Positions 17,013 through 25,191 of a stretch of 64,000 nucleotides of DNA are shown piece by piece (the first letter of the stretch is position 1; the number at the start of each line of letters is the position of its first letter). The notes beneath the pieces are model-generated. The model was given only the letters and a program-made list of their open reading frames with translations. It did not search any database and was not told where the DNA came from. The stretch spans positions 1 through 64,000 of the forward strand of contig NZ_JACPOF010000015.1 in NCBI RefSeq assembly GCF_016185115.1, in the 5' to 3' direction. Origin of the DNA: Polaromonas sp. GTDB taxonomy: Bacteria > Pseudomonadota > Gammaproteobacteria > Burkholderiales > Burkholderiaceae_C. The translations under genes were made by a program, and so were the position numbers.

Positions 17013-18058
17013 CGACCGTCGCCAACAATTCCTTGCGCTGCGTCCAGGTTTTGAATGTCGCGCTGCATGAGATTCTAGAGGCGCGGCCTGAGGTTATCTT
17101 GATTGGCGAAGACCTTGACGATCCGTATGGCGGAGCTTTCAAAGTATCAAAGGGGCTCTCAACTTCTTTTCCCGACCAGGTGTTATGCACCCCTATCAGT
17201 GAGTCTGCAATTTTTGGTATAGCGTGCGGACTTTCGTTACGGGGTTTCCGTCCCATGGTTGAGGTCATGTTTGGTGACTTCCTAACTTTGGGGCTGGATC
17301 AGATCATTAACCATATCAGCCCTTTCCAAGACACCTGCAAGGGTCGGACGCAGATGCCATTGGTGGTGCGCATCCCGATGGGAGGGGGTAGGGGATACGG
17401 ACCTACTCACAGCAAATCATTGGAAACGCTTTTGTTGGGAGTGCCAAATATATTGGTTGCGGTAGCCAGTCAATACCATGACCTTTCTGCGATGCTCAAA
17501 GCTGCAGTCGCTTCGGATACGCCCGTGTTTTTTATCGAAAACAAGCAGATGTACGCGCAGTTCAACGAGCGACATGTGAAGGGTTGGTTGAACATGTTCC
17601 AGTGTAGGGAAGGGCAAGGGCCGTTTCCCTCTATCACTTTGTCGCCTGTACGCTTTGAACCAGCCATGTGGACGATTGCAACCTATGGTGGGTCAGCTCC
17701 TCTCGCGATCCGCGCTGCGCGTTCCTTGATGCTCGAACACGAAATACCTTGCGAAGTGGTCATTGTGGGTTCTCTTCAGCCGCTTGATAGTACGTCGGTT
17801 AAGGAGTCGGTTCATCGCACCGGCGCCCTCATAACGCTAGAAGAAGGTGTGCCGATTGCCGGGTTTGGCGCAGAGCTAGTGTCGAAGTTGATGCCATCTG
17901 TATGGGGTAAGTTGCGCGAAGCACCACGGCGGATTGGAGCTCTCCCTGTGTCCTTACCTGCTGCACCAAGTCTTGAGCAACATGTCTTGCCCAACTGGGG
18001 CGATGTCATGGATGCTGTATTGAGCAAACCTGGCAGGTGGAGTGCTTTTAATGATTGA
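17009..18058 (+). CDS. 2-oxo-acid dehydrogenase E1 component, beta subunit
   Basis: 349 residues from ATG 17009, which overlaps the E1-alpha stop as ATGA. VILIGEDLDDPYGGAF (29-44) holds the conserved glutamate that activates ThDP, ISESAIFGIACGLSLRGFRP (63-82) is the family signature, and RIPMGGGRGYGPTHSKSLE (121-139) carries the conserved His-Ser. The C-terminal transketolase-like domain is present. With E1-alpha it should form an alpha2-beta2 E1. The G-rich RIPMGGG loop is closer to branched-chain-type E1-beta than to pyruvate-type, a weak hint only. Confidence 0.9.
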   Translation: MTTVANNSLRCVQVLNVALHEILEARPEVILIGEDLDDPYGGAFKVSKGLSTSFPDQVLCTPISESAIFGIACGLSLRGFRPMVEVMFGDFLTLGLDQIINHISPFQDTCKGRTQMPLVVRIPMGGGRGYGPTHSKSLETLLLGVPNILVAVASQYHDLSAMLKAAVASDTPVFFIENKQMYAQFNERHVKGWLNMFQCREGQGPFPSITLSPVRFEPAMWTIATYGGSAPLAIRAARSLMLEHEIPCEVVIVGSLQPLDSTSVKESVHRTGALITLEEGVPIAGFGAELVSKLMPSVWGKLREAPRRIGALPVSLPAAPSLEQHVLPNWGDVMDAVLSKPGRWSAFND

Positions 18059-19631
18059 CATACTGCTCAAACCCCTTGACGCCAACGCTGATTTTGTGGT
18101 CCTGGTCGAATGGGTCATTCCCGATGGAAGTGCGGTTGTTTCAGGCGAAACGATATGCCACGTCGAGACGAGCAAGACGGTCACGGAAATTGTGGCGCCA
18201 TCCAACGGCGTACTTATTCATAGAGTTAAGGTAGGTGAAAAAGTCGAGGTTGGCGCTGTACTTGCCTCTATTTCCGAATTGAGTGAGACGCCTAGCCTGG
18301 GTTCAGGGAGCGCGTCGCCCAACCCCATGGCCGTGAACGCTCGCGTTTCTCGGAGAGCTCAGGACTTGATGGGTAAATACCACCTAGACATTGCAGACTT
18401 TCCGGCGGAAGGTTTTATCAGCGCCTCCGATGTAGAAAAGCGATTTGCACAGCTTGAAATAGAGCGTCATCTTTCTGGTGGGGGCATCTTTCCGCTTTTG
18501 GATGGCATTAACCTTTCTGGGTTAACTTTTCCGGAAGGTAGCAGTGAGCTATCGGATGGCCGGTTGACGCCTGAGTTCTTGCTCCGTTTGCGGGCTGATC
18601 CAGATGCTTTTCGTGCGCTATCTGAAAATGAGCGGCTGGACTTACTCCGACAACATGGCGCATCCATTGGCGATGGTGTGCGCCTCGGGGCTGGCGTGTT
18701 TATCTGTGCGCCGCAGATCGTCCTGGCAACTGGCGCATCTATCGAGGCCGGGGGCGAAGTCTGGTGTGCCGAGCGCTTCATCATGGGTCCGCTGGCCCGT
18801 TTTGGTCCCCGTTTGAGCCTTAGATGCCAGCAAGCTGTTATCGGGGGCGCCGTGTGGGCAGAAAATGACATCACAATTGGTGGCGGCGGGCATCGCGACC
18901 CTTGGGCGGTCATAACCATTGGGGACAATTCTTACATTGGCGGTGAAGTGTTTCTGAATACCTGCCGTCCTGTATTGATCGGCCAGAACGTATTCGTAAC
19001 CAATCGAGCTACTCTGCTGACGCATAACATTGGGCACTCATATCTTCACGGGCACGAGAACCGGTTTTCTGCAGTTGTCCTTGAAGACGCGAGCCAAGTC
19101 GGTATTAACACGGTGGTGTATGCCGGAGCTCGTGTCGGCCGTGGTGCGGTCATTGGTTCGAATGGTTATGTGGTTGACTCCATTCCAGCGGGAAAACTCG
19201 CCTTTGGGGTACCGGCCCGTGTGGTTGGTGAGGCGCAGCAAACCTTATCTCCACAAAGACAAGCCGCAAGAGCCAGAGAAATATTTGATGACCTTTTTCG
19301 GCTTCTTTCTGCAAAGGGCTATGAGACAGCACGCTTGGTTCTAGAGGGCAATCAGGCGTTCACCGTCAAAAATGCTGAGAGCGAGTTCGGGCTTGTTTTG
19401 CAGACCGATCCTCTAGCAGGTACCTTGGGTGAGAACATAAGCTGGGTGGTATGGACACTTGCTCCCTCCCTAGAAGTGCCTCAGGAGGGAGTGGTCATTA
19501 TGGACTTGCTAACGCCACTCATCAGTGGTGCCGGCAACCCTGTTTGGGTAGGCACACTTTGCGAGTATTTGCGCAAGCGCGGACTCAAAATTCAGCCAAC
19601 ACCATGGCGCTATCAAGGTGGGCTGATTTGA
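18051..19631 (+). CDS. Lipoyl domain + E1/E3-binding-like domain + left-handed beta-helix acyltransferase fusion
   Basis: 526 residues from ATG 18051, overlapping E1-beta by 8 bases. Residues 1-78 form a lipoyl domain with the lipoylation site VETSKTV (lysine 42). Residues 94-134 (VNARVSRRAQDLMGKY, then GFISASDVEKRF) look like a peripheral subunit-binding domain of E2 proteins. Instead of the CoA-dependent E2 catalytic domain, residues 205-394 are hexapeptide repeats ending in AFGVPARVVG, with a histidine-rich active-site-like LLTHNIGHS (322-330). Residues about 400-526 form an unassigned domain. The layout suggests acyl transfer from lipoyl-lysine straight to a sugar. That mechanism is inference. 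Confidence 0.8.
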   Translation: MIDILLKPLDANADFVVLVEWVIPDGSAVVSGETICHVETSKTVTEIVAPSNGVLIHRVKVGEKVEVGAVLASISELSETPSLGSGSASPNPMAVNARVSRRAQDLMGKYHLDIADFPAEGFISASDVEKRFAQLEIERHLSGGGIFPLLDGINLSGLTFPEGSSELSDGRLTPEFLLRLRADPDAFRALSENERLDLLRQHGASIGDGVRLGAGVFICAPQIVLATGASIEAGGEVWCAERFIMGPLARFGPRLSLRCQQAVIGGAVWAENDITIGGGGHRDPWAVITIGDNSYIGGEVFLNTCRPVLIGQNVFVTNRATLLTHNIGHSYLHGHENRFSAVVLEDASQVGINTVVYAGARVGRGAVIGSNGYVVDSIPAGKLAFGVPARVVGEAQQTLSPQRQAARAREIFDDLFRLLSAKGYETARLVLEGNQAFTVKNAESEFGLVLQTDPLAGTLGENISWVVWTLAPSLEVPQEGVVIMDLLTPLISGAGNPVWVGTLCEYLRKRGLKIQPTPWRYQGGLI

Positions 19632-19671
19632 GTGCGCTAAAAAATCTCTTGATATCAATTGAAGCCAGAAT

Positions 19672-20844
19672 ATGAAAATTCTCTTTGTTGGCTTTAACGC
19701 AAAATACATCAACCCTACCAATCAGCTGATCCCCCGGATGCTGAAGCTTTTTGCCGATGTTGTTCTATTTGGCCCGGGCTTTGTGAGCGATGATGAACTA
19801 AACCGTGGCTTATCTGCGTTCGCGGAAGCCCATGGCCCCTTTGATTTTATTGCCACCACAACACAGTTGGTGGTCGATTCCAATCCTGACACAACGGAGC
19901 ATTTTTATCGTCGGTACAGTTTGCTGCAGTGGAGCAAGGCCTCAATAAGTCCTTTCATGACAGATGTCAAACATTACATGCGAAGTAGCCCGCTACCAAA
20001 AGTGGCTTTTGTGATGGATCTGGATACGTTTGGAATCAGCGCAGCGTTGTTGAGTCAACTTAATCAATTTTCTGACTATATAGTGACTTGGGGCAAGGGA
20101 TTCACTCGACCCAACTCCGAGCTGCCATATATGGAGCTGGAAAGTGCCTATAAAGGTAAGGCCAAGATAGTGCCGCTTGGACTATGGTATGACTTCTGTG
20201 AAAGTAACAGTCACAAGTTCATAAATATTGCGCACTTCGTAGGGGTTCACGAATTCGACTTCACATCTACAGCGCTGCGTTCATATGACGTGTCTGTTGC
20301 CGGTCAGTTGTACTATTCTCGGGAGCGCACCTTAGACCTACTCAAAAAGAATAAAAAATTGCGCGTTGGTTCTACCGGCTACCGCTTTATATTCAGCCTG
20401 CTTACAAAAATCGGCTGGTCTCCTTACTCCCGTTTTATTCCCCATACGATTTATCGAGCGCTTTTTAAACGGGTCTTGTGTCAAAGCAAAGTTTCAATGA
20501 CTGATGGTGCCGCATACGATGCTGCAATCCGCAAGTTTATGGAGATCCCTGCGTCTGGAGCGCTATTGCTAGCTAGGCCTTGCGTTGGATTTGAGTCTCT
20601 TGGATTTAGGGATGGTGAGTCCGCCGTATTGCTTGATGAGAATGACCCGGCTGGACAGGTACTGAGATTGATTGCTGATCCTGCACGACTGCAGGCCATT
20701 GCTGCTAAAGGGCAGGAGGTAGTCTGGAGAAACCATTCAATTCAGGCACGCGCGCATCAAATGGAAAGGTCATTCAATCGTATTCTCGAAGGGCGCTTTG
20801 CCGGGTCGGCTTGGCGCGATGGTGAGTTTATTTTTCTGGAATAG
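19672..20844 (+). CDS. Glycosyltransferase, family 1-like (CgeB-type GT-B fold)
   Basis: 390 residues. The N-terminal MKILFVGFNAKYINPTNQL is a typical GT-B beginning. The C-terminal region (MTDGAAYDAAIRKFMEIPAS, then LLARPCVGFESLGF) matches the nucleotide-sugar-binding half of the CgeB/Glyco_trans_1_2 group, where a conserved segment selects the locally stored sugar donor. No membrane spans are seen; it probably acts at the inner face of the cytoplasmic membrane. It follows the lipoyl-fusion gene by 40 bases and is among the most A+T-rich genes of the locus, suggesting acquisition from another genome. Confidence 0.7.
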   Translation: MKILFVGFNAKYINPTNQLIPRMLKLFADVVLFGPGFVSDDELNRGLSAFAEAHGPFDFIATTTQLVVDSNPDTTEHFYRRYSLLQWSKASISPFMTDVKHYMRSSPLPKVAFVMDLDTFGISAALLSQLNQFSDYIVTWGKGFTRPNSELPYMELESAYKGKAKIVPLGLWYDFCESNSHKFINIAHFVGVHEFDFTSTALRSYDVSVAGQLYYSRERTLDLLKKNKKLRVGSTGYRFIFSLLTKIGWSPYSRFIPHTIYRALFKRVLCQSKVSMTDGAAYDAAIRKFMEIPASGALLLARPCVGFESLGFRDGESAVLLDENDPAGQVLRLIADPARLQAIAAKGQEVVWRNHSIQARAHQMERSFNRILEGRFAGSAWRDGEFIFLE

Positions 20845-20936
20845 ATATTCTGCAAGTGGAATGAATGTTCTTGAAGCCTGCGGCTTTCTATTTGTTCACT
20901 ACTTACGAAATATTCGTTAGCGGTGTTTGTTATATC

Positions 20937-20960
20937 TTGACAATAGTTACTTACTGTCAA
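20937..20960. promoter_or_regulatory. Palindromic element (possible operator/promoter) before the Gfo/Idh genes
   Basis: TTGACA (20937-20942) and TGTCAA (20955-20960) are inverted repeats 12 bases apart. The left arm is also a perfect -35 hexamer, but no good -10 lies at 17 bases (ATTCAA). The site is about 20 bases before the GTG of the next gene. It could be a regulated promoter or a chance dyad. Confidence 0.3.
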
Positions 20961-20978
20961 TTCAAGAAATAATTTTTA

Positions 20979-21944
20979 GTGCGAACTGCTTACCTTTCTG
21001 CTTTGGGGACTATGGGACGCCGCCATCTTGTCGGCTTGGTTCGTGCGGGATTTGCCGTCTCTGCCGCAGACCCAAATCCTGCCGCGTTCGAAACTTCGTG
21101 TGCTGAGTTGCTGAAGGGCGGGTTGCCGGTGCATGCCTTGACGGCGGTTCAAGGGCCAACCGGATATTACGACGTTGCCATCTTTTCTGAAACCGTAACT
21201 GACCGCCTTAACAATTTCCGCAGCTTCCTGTCGCTGGCAAGCGCCGGAAAATTTCTCCTCGAAAAGCCGGTCGCGGCGGACCCAGGTGAATTCGAGGGTT
21301 TTATGACTGTCGCAGTTTCGCACAAGATTGAAAGCCGTACACAAGTCAACTTCATCCGCAGGACATGGCCTCACATTAAAAGTCTTGCCGCGCTGTGCGC
21401 AGAGGAAGTCAATTTTTCCGTGACCTTAAATGGGGGGGCTATCGGACTCGGATGTATGGGTATTCATTATCTGGATACCTTTCTGGCACTGTCGACAGAT
21501 GAAATGCCTGAAGTGGCATGGGCAAGGCTTTCAAGTGAGTCTGTAGCCAGCGGCCGTGGTCCGCAGTTTGAGGATTTTGGGGGCGATTTTGTGCTTCAAG
21601 GTGCGCGCGGAAAACTCCTGGCCAGTCTGGAGGCGGGTAGCAGCGCCAACGTGATAATGACGGTTCGTGGAGCCCATTTCATGGCTCAAGTTGAATATGG
21701 AGGCAAGGTATGGAAGCTGTCTCGGCGAAAGCCTGACAGCACGCTTCCCAATTTTCGCTACGGTGCGGACTACGAAGTGATTGAGGAGGGCAAGCTGGAG
21801 TTGCCAACCATGGATCATGTCACCGGGTTGTGGGCGACTGATCGACTACAGCTGTCTAAACTCGCTAACGCGCTGGAAACTCACCGCCTGCTCGACAGAA
21901 TTCTTCGCGCCGGTGGCGCTAAGCCGCCGTACCGTTTTACCTGA
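20979..21944 (+). CDS. Gfo/Idh/MocA-like oxidoreductase (first of a tandem pair)
   Basis: 321 residues from GTG 20979. The N terminus (TAYLSALGTMGRRHLVGL) is a slightly degenerate form of the usual GxGxMGxxH dinucleotide loop, and FLLEKPVA is the family EKP motif. A middle beta-sheet domain with GAIGLGCMGIHYLDTFL provides the conserved histidine region. Such enzymes oxidise or reduce sugar carbons with NAD(P). It is followed 8 bases later by a second family member, so the two may act in succession on one sugar. Substrate unknown. Confidence 0.75.
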   Translation: MRTAYLSALGTMGRRHLVGLVRAGFAVSAADPNPAAFETSCAELLKGGLPVHALTAVQGPTGYYDVAIFSETVTDRLNNFRSFLSLASAGKFLLEKPVAADPGEFEGFMTVAVSHKIESRTQVNFIRRTWPHIKSLAALCAEEVNFSVTLNGGAIGLGCMGIHYLDTFLALSTDEMPEVAWARLSSESVASGRGPQFEDFGGDFVLQGARGKLLASLEAGSSANVIMTVRGAHFMAQVEYGGKVWKLSRRKPDSTLPNFRYGADYEVIEEGKLELPTMDHVTGLWATDRLQLSKLANALETHRLLDRILRAGGAKPPYRFT

Positions 21945-21952
21945 TCACCGCC

Positions 21953-22909
21953 ATGAAACGCTGTCTTGTTATTGGCGCGGGAAAAATGGGCATTGCCCAT
22001 TTGCAGGTGCTGGTTGCGCTCGCCCCCGACGCTTTGGCTGCCTGGGCTCCCAGTGATCGCCGGCGTGCGGCTGTCGAAGAGGCTGGTGCCCAAATGTTGG
22101 GGGGCAGCCTCGATGAAGCGCTTGCGGACTTCGGCGCAACTCATGTCTTTATTGCGTCACCCGTGCACACGCTTGTGTCGATTGCGCTGCGGGTATTGGC
22201 GTCGGGTGTGCGGCATATCCTGCTTGAAAAGCCTGCTGCACTCACACTGGTGGAAGGCCATCAACTTCTGCAAGCCGCTGACAAGGCAGGTGCTCGGATC
22301 TTTGTCGGGTACAACCGCCGGTTTTATGCCTCAGTGCTCACTGCTCTTTCGCTTATAGAGGCTTCGTCTGAGCGCATTGAAAGCGTGGTGTTTGAATTCA
22401 ACGAGGTCGTAGCCGATCCGGCCGGACCCAAAGGGCACGCACAAGAAGTCAGGGAGCGATGGCTGCTTGCTAACAGCATGCACGTCATTGACACTGCATT
22501 TCATGCTGTGGGCCTGCCGGACACGGCGAAAAGCCACTATCACCGCTCCGCGCCTTTGTCGTGGCACGCTGCGGGCGGCGTTTTTGTTGGATCGGGTGAA
22601 ACCCTGAACGGCGTGCCATTCGCATATCACGCCAATTGGCAATCTCCCGGCCGGTGGGGTTTTGAGTGGATGACGCCGTCCACCCGTTATGTTTTTCGGC
22701 CAATGGAAAAGCTGTTCGTCATGCGGAGGGGGCAATTTACGATGGAGCCGGTCGATATAGGTGACGAAATGGACCTGCAATTCAAGCCAGGCGTGTACGG
22801 CCAGAACCGTGCCTTCCTGAGGGGCGATTTATCGGCTGGCCTGGTGACGCTGGACGCTGCGGTTGAGCTCATCGCGCTTGCTCACAGGATGGCTGGCTAT
22901 GAGATGTAG
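21953..22909 (+). CDS. Gfo/Idh/MocA family oxidoreductase (second of a tandem pair)
   Basis: 318 residues with a clear Rossmann motif LVIGAGKMGIAHL (5-17), HILLEKPAA, and FVGYNRRFY, a form of the conserved GYNRRF segment in NAD-dependent sugar dehydrogenases. NSMHVIDTAFH supplies the conserved histidine. It likely acts on an amino- or keto-sugar nucleotide. Similar enzymes appear in bacillosamine- and legionaminic-type clusters (PtmF-like), which fits the nonulosonate genes directly downstream. Confidence 0.75.
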   Translation: MKRCLVIGAGKMGIAHLQVLVALAPDALAAWAPSDRRRAAVEEAGAQMLGGSLDEALADFGATHVFIASPVHTLVSIALRVLASGVRHILLEKPAALTLVEGHQLLQAADKAGARIFVGYNRRFYASVLTALSLIEASSERIESVVFEFNEVVADPAGPKGHAQEVRERWLLANSMHVIDTAFHAVGLPDTAKSHYHRSAPLSWHAAGGVFVGSGETLNGVPFAYHANWQSPGRWGFEWMTPSTRYVFRPMEKLFVMRRGQFTMEPVDIGDEMDLQFKPGVYGQNRAFLRGDLSAGLVTLDAAVELIALAHRMAGYEM

Positions 22910-22993
22910 GACAAGTCCCTTAAAATGATAAACGCTGTCCTTTTGACAGATGCAGGCTCAAAGCATTTAGCGCTTCAAACGAACAGGCAATTT

Positions 22994-24052
22994 ATGAGTA
23001 GTAGTGGGCAATGGAGTGGTCAGACCGTACTGATAACAGGAGTCTGCGGCACGGTGGGACATGAATTACTTAAACAGCTGAGCGTCATGGGTTGTGAGCG
23101 TATTGTCGGCATTGACAATAACGAAACCGAACTCTTTTTCCTTAGCCAGACATTTGCGGCGCAGCCGCATGTGGAGGTGCTGCTTTGTGACATGCGAGAT
23201 GGGGATAATTTGAAGCGCTTGTTTCGTGGCGTGGACATAGTGCTTCACGCCGCAGCCCTGAAGCACGTGATTTTGTGTGAACGTTCACCGCGCGATGCTG
23301 TCGCCACCAACGTTGTAGGAATCATGAATGTAATTGACGCTGCCGAGGCGAATCAAGTCAAACGCCTGCTATTCACTTCGTCGGATAAGGCGGTAAATCC
23401 TACAAACGTGATGGGCACCACAAAGTTAATGGGCGAGCGTTTGGTCACTGCCGCACATGCTCATGGAAGAGACGGGAAGGGAACCATCTTTGCCTCCACG
23501 CGCTTTGGAAATATTTTAGGTTCGCGCGGCTCTGTTGTACCGCTTTTTCGGCGGCAGATTCAGCAGGGACTGCCAGTAACATTGACCGACCCTGAGATGA
23601 CCCGATTTGTCATGACTTTGAAAGAAGCCGTTTCCTTGGTGATTGAGTCGACGTTTATGGCTAGGGGGGGGGAGGTTTTTGTCACCAAAATGCCAGTTGC
23701 CCGCATCGCCGATTTGGCTTCGGTGCTAATCGAAAAGCTTGCGCCGGTTTATGGACGCCGCGCCGAGGATATTGAGCTCCGCGTTGTAGGAGTCAAGGCG
23801 GGTGAAAAAATGTATGAAGAATTAATGAATGAAGAAGAGGTGCGTCGCACCGTGGAGCTAGACAGGTATTTTGCCGTTCTCCCTGCATTCAAAGGAGCAT
23901 ATCGCAGCATCAGTTACGAATATGGAGATGTGGTTTCCGATAAGGTCACCAATCCATACAACTCGTCTATCGAGCCAGCGCTAGGTCGTCAGGAGTTGGC
24001 GGAATATTTGATGACTCATGGTGTTCTGGAGGAGTCAGCATGCGAGTTTTAA
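22994..24052 (+). CDS. Nucleotide-sugar 4,6-dehydratase of the CapD/FlaA1 family (LegB/PglF-like)
   Basis: 352 residues from ATG 22994; an upstream start at 22925 adds residues before the fold. The NAD loop is TGVCGTVG (15-22). HAAALKHV, and SSDKAVNPTNVMGTTKLMGE with Met in place of the catalytic Tyr, are typical of the WbpM/PglF/CapD group. The short soluble form lacks the N-terminal membrane domain of WbpM. It probably converts UDP-GlcNAc (or GDP-GlcNAc) to the 4-keto-6-deoxy sugar, first step of a legionaminic-type route with the NeuB/NeuC/NeuA-like genes below. A G9 run lies within it. It overlaps the next gene by 13 bases. Confidence 0.75.
   Translation: MSSSGQWSGQTVLITGVCGTVGHELLKQLSVMGCERIVGIDNNETELFFLSQTFAAQPHVEVLLCDMRDGDNLKRLFRGVDIVLHAAALKHVILCERSPRDAVATNVVGIMNVIDAAEANQVKRLLFTSSDKAVNPTNVMGTTKLMGERLVTAAHAHGRDGKGTIFASTRFGNILGSRGSVVPLFRRQIQQGLPVTLTDPEMTRFVMTLKEAVSLVIESTFMARGGEVFVTKMPVARIADLASVLIEKLAPVYGRRAEDIELRVVGVKAGEKMYEELMNEEEVRRTVELDRYFAVLPAFKGAYRSISYEYGDVVSDKVTNPYNSSIEPALGRQELAEYLMTHGVLEESACEF
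23664..23672 (+). repeat. G9 homopolymer tract inside the 4,6-dehydratase gene
   Basis: Nine G bases encode part of ARGGEVF. This is the longest homopolymer I found in the window. A one-base slip would shift the frame in the last third of the gene. The frame is open here. Confidence 0.85.
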
Positions 24053-25191
24053 TCCTCGGCGGTGACGGCTATCTCGGATGGCCGACCGCCATGTCTTTTG
24101 CCGCCAAAGGCCACGAGGTTACCGTGGTTGATAATTATTTAAGGCGGCGAATTGCAATAGAAACTGACTCTGAGGCTCTGATGGCCACCCCCAATCTCCA
24201 AGAGCGAGTTAGAGCGTTTAAAGAGATCTCCGGTCGCGACATCCAAATGGTCATAGGTGATTGCGCCGACTATTACGTCCTTTTATCTGTAGTCAAACAA
24301 GTCAAACCCGACGTACTCATTCATTATGCGGAACAGCCTTCTGCGCCATATTCGATGATGAATTTTGGCGCTGCAAGACTCACTTTGCAAAATAACCTTT
24401 CTGTGACTTTCAATGTAATTTGGGCCGTAATGGAGGTGGCTCCCGATTGCCACATTGTCAAATTGGGGACTATGGGAGAGTACGGCACCCCTAATATAGA
24501 TATCGAAGAAGGATGGCTCGAGATTGAGCACAAAGGTCGCAAGGACAAGTTCTTGTTTCCTCGGCAAGCTGGCAGTCTATATCACACTACTAAAGTGCTA
24601 GATACGGATTTGTTATGGTTTTACGTGCGGACTTTTGGTTTGCAAGTAACGGATCTAATGCAGGGGCCGGTGTATGGACTCCACACACCTGAATCGACGC
24701 TAGATGACCGCCTGTTCCCTAATTTTCATTACGATGATATTTTCGGTACTGTCGTCAATCGCTTCATAACTCAGGCTGTGGCGGGCATACCCCTGACGGT
24801 GTACGGCAAGGGCGGGCAGACGCGCGGGTATCTCAATTTGCTGGACACACTTCAATGCATAGAACTTGCCATGCTCAATCCACCTGGGGCAGGAAAGTTG
24901 CGCGTGTTAAACCAGTTTACTGAGCAGTTCTCAGTAAACCAACTCGCTGAAATAGTGCAACGTGTAGGCAACGGCATGGGGTTGAATGTCAAAGTTCAAA
25001 ACCTCGTCAATCCGCGTAAAGAGGCCGAAGATCACTATTACAACCCCACTCATAGTGGCCTGATGGATCTAGGTTTAAAGCCTCATTTCCTGACGGACGA
25101 AAGAATGGAGGAGTTGCTGCGTGTCGTGTTGAGATATCGCGATGGCATACATCCGCGCAAAGTCTTGCCGCGGGTACAGTGGAGTCGATAG
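24040..25191 (+). CDS. SQD1-like NAD-dependent epimerase/dehydratase (SDR)
   Basis: 383 residues. MRVLILGGDGYLGWPTAMSF with VVDNYLRRR is the signature opening of the SQD1/UDP-sulfoquinovose synthase branch of extended SDRs. LGTMGEYGTPNIDIEEGW and YHTTKVLD supply the catalytic Thr and Tyr-x-x-x-Lys. In plants and archaea the relatives form UDP-sulfoquinovose from UDP-glucose through a 4-keto-glucos-5-ene. No partner for sulfolipid synthesis is present here, so it probably acts on another nucleotide sugar in the nonulosonate or amino-sugar route. It is flanked by overlaps on both sides. Confidence 0.75.
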   Translation: MRVLILGGDGYLGWPTAMSFAAKGHEVTVVDNYLRRRIAIETDSEALMATPNLQERVRAFKEISGRDIQMVIGDCADYYVLLSVVKQVKPDVLIHYAEQPSAPYSMMNFGAARLTLQNNLSVTFNVIWAVMEVAPDCHIVKLGTMGEYGTPNIDIEEGWLEIEHKGRKDKFLFPRQAGSLYHTTKVLDTDLLWFYVRTFGLQVTDLMQGPVYGLHTPESTLDDRLFPNFHYDDIFGTVVNRFITQAVAGIPLTVYGKGGQTRGYLNLLDTLQCIELAMLNPPGAGKLRVLNQFTEQFSVNQLAEIVQRVGNGMGLNVKVQNLVNPRKEAEDHYYNPTHSGLMDLGLKPHFLTDERMEELLRVVLRYRDGIHPRKVLPRVQWSR

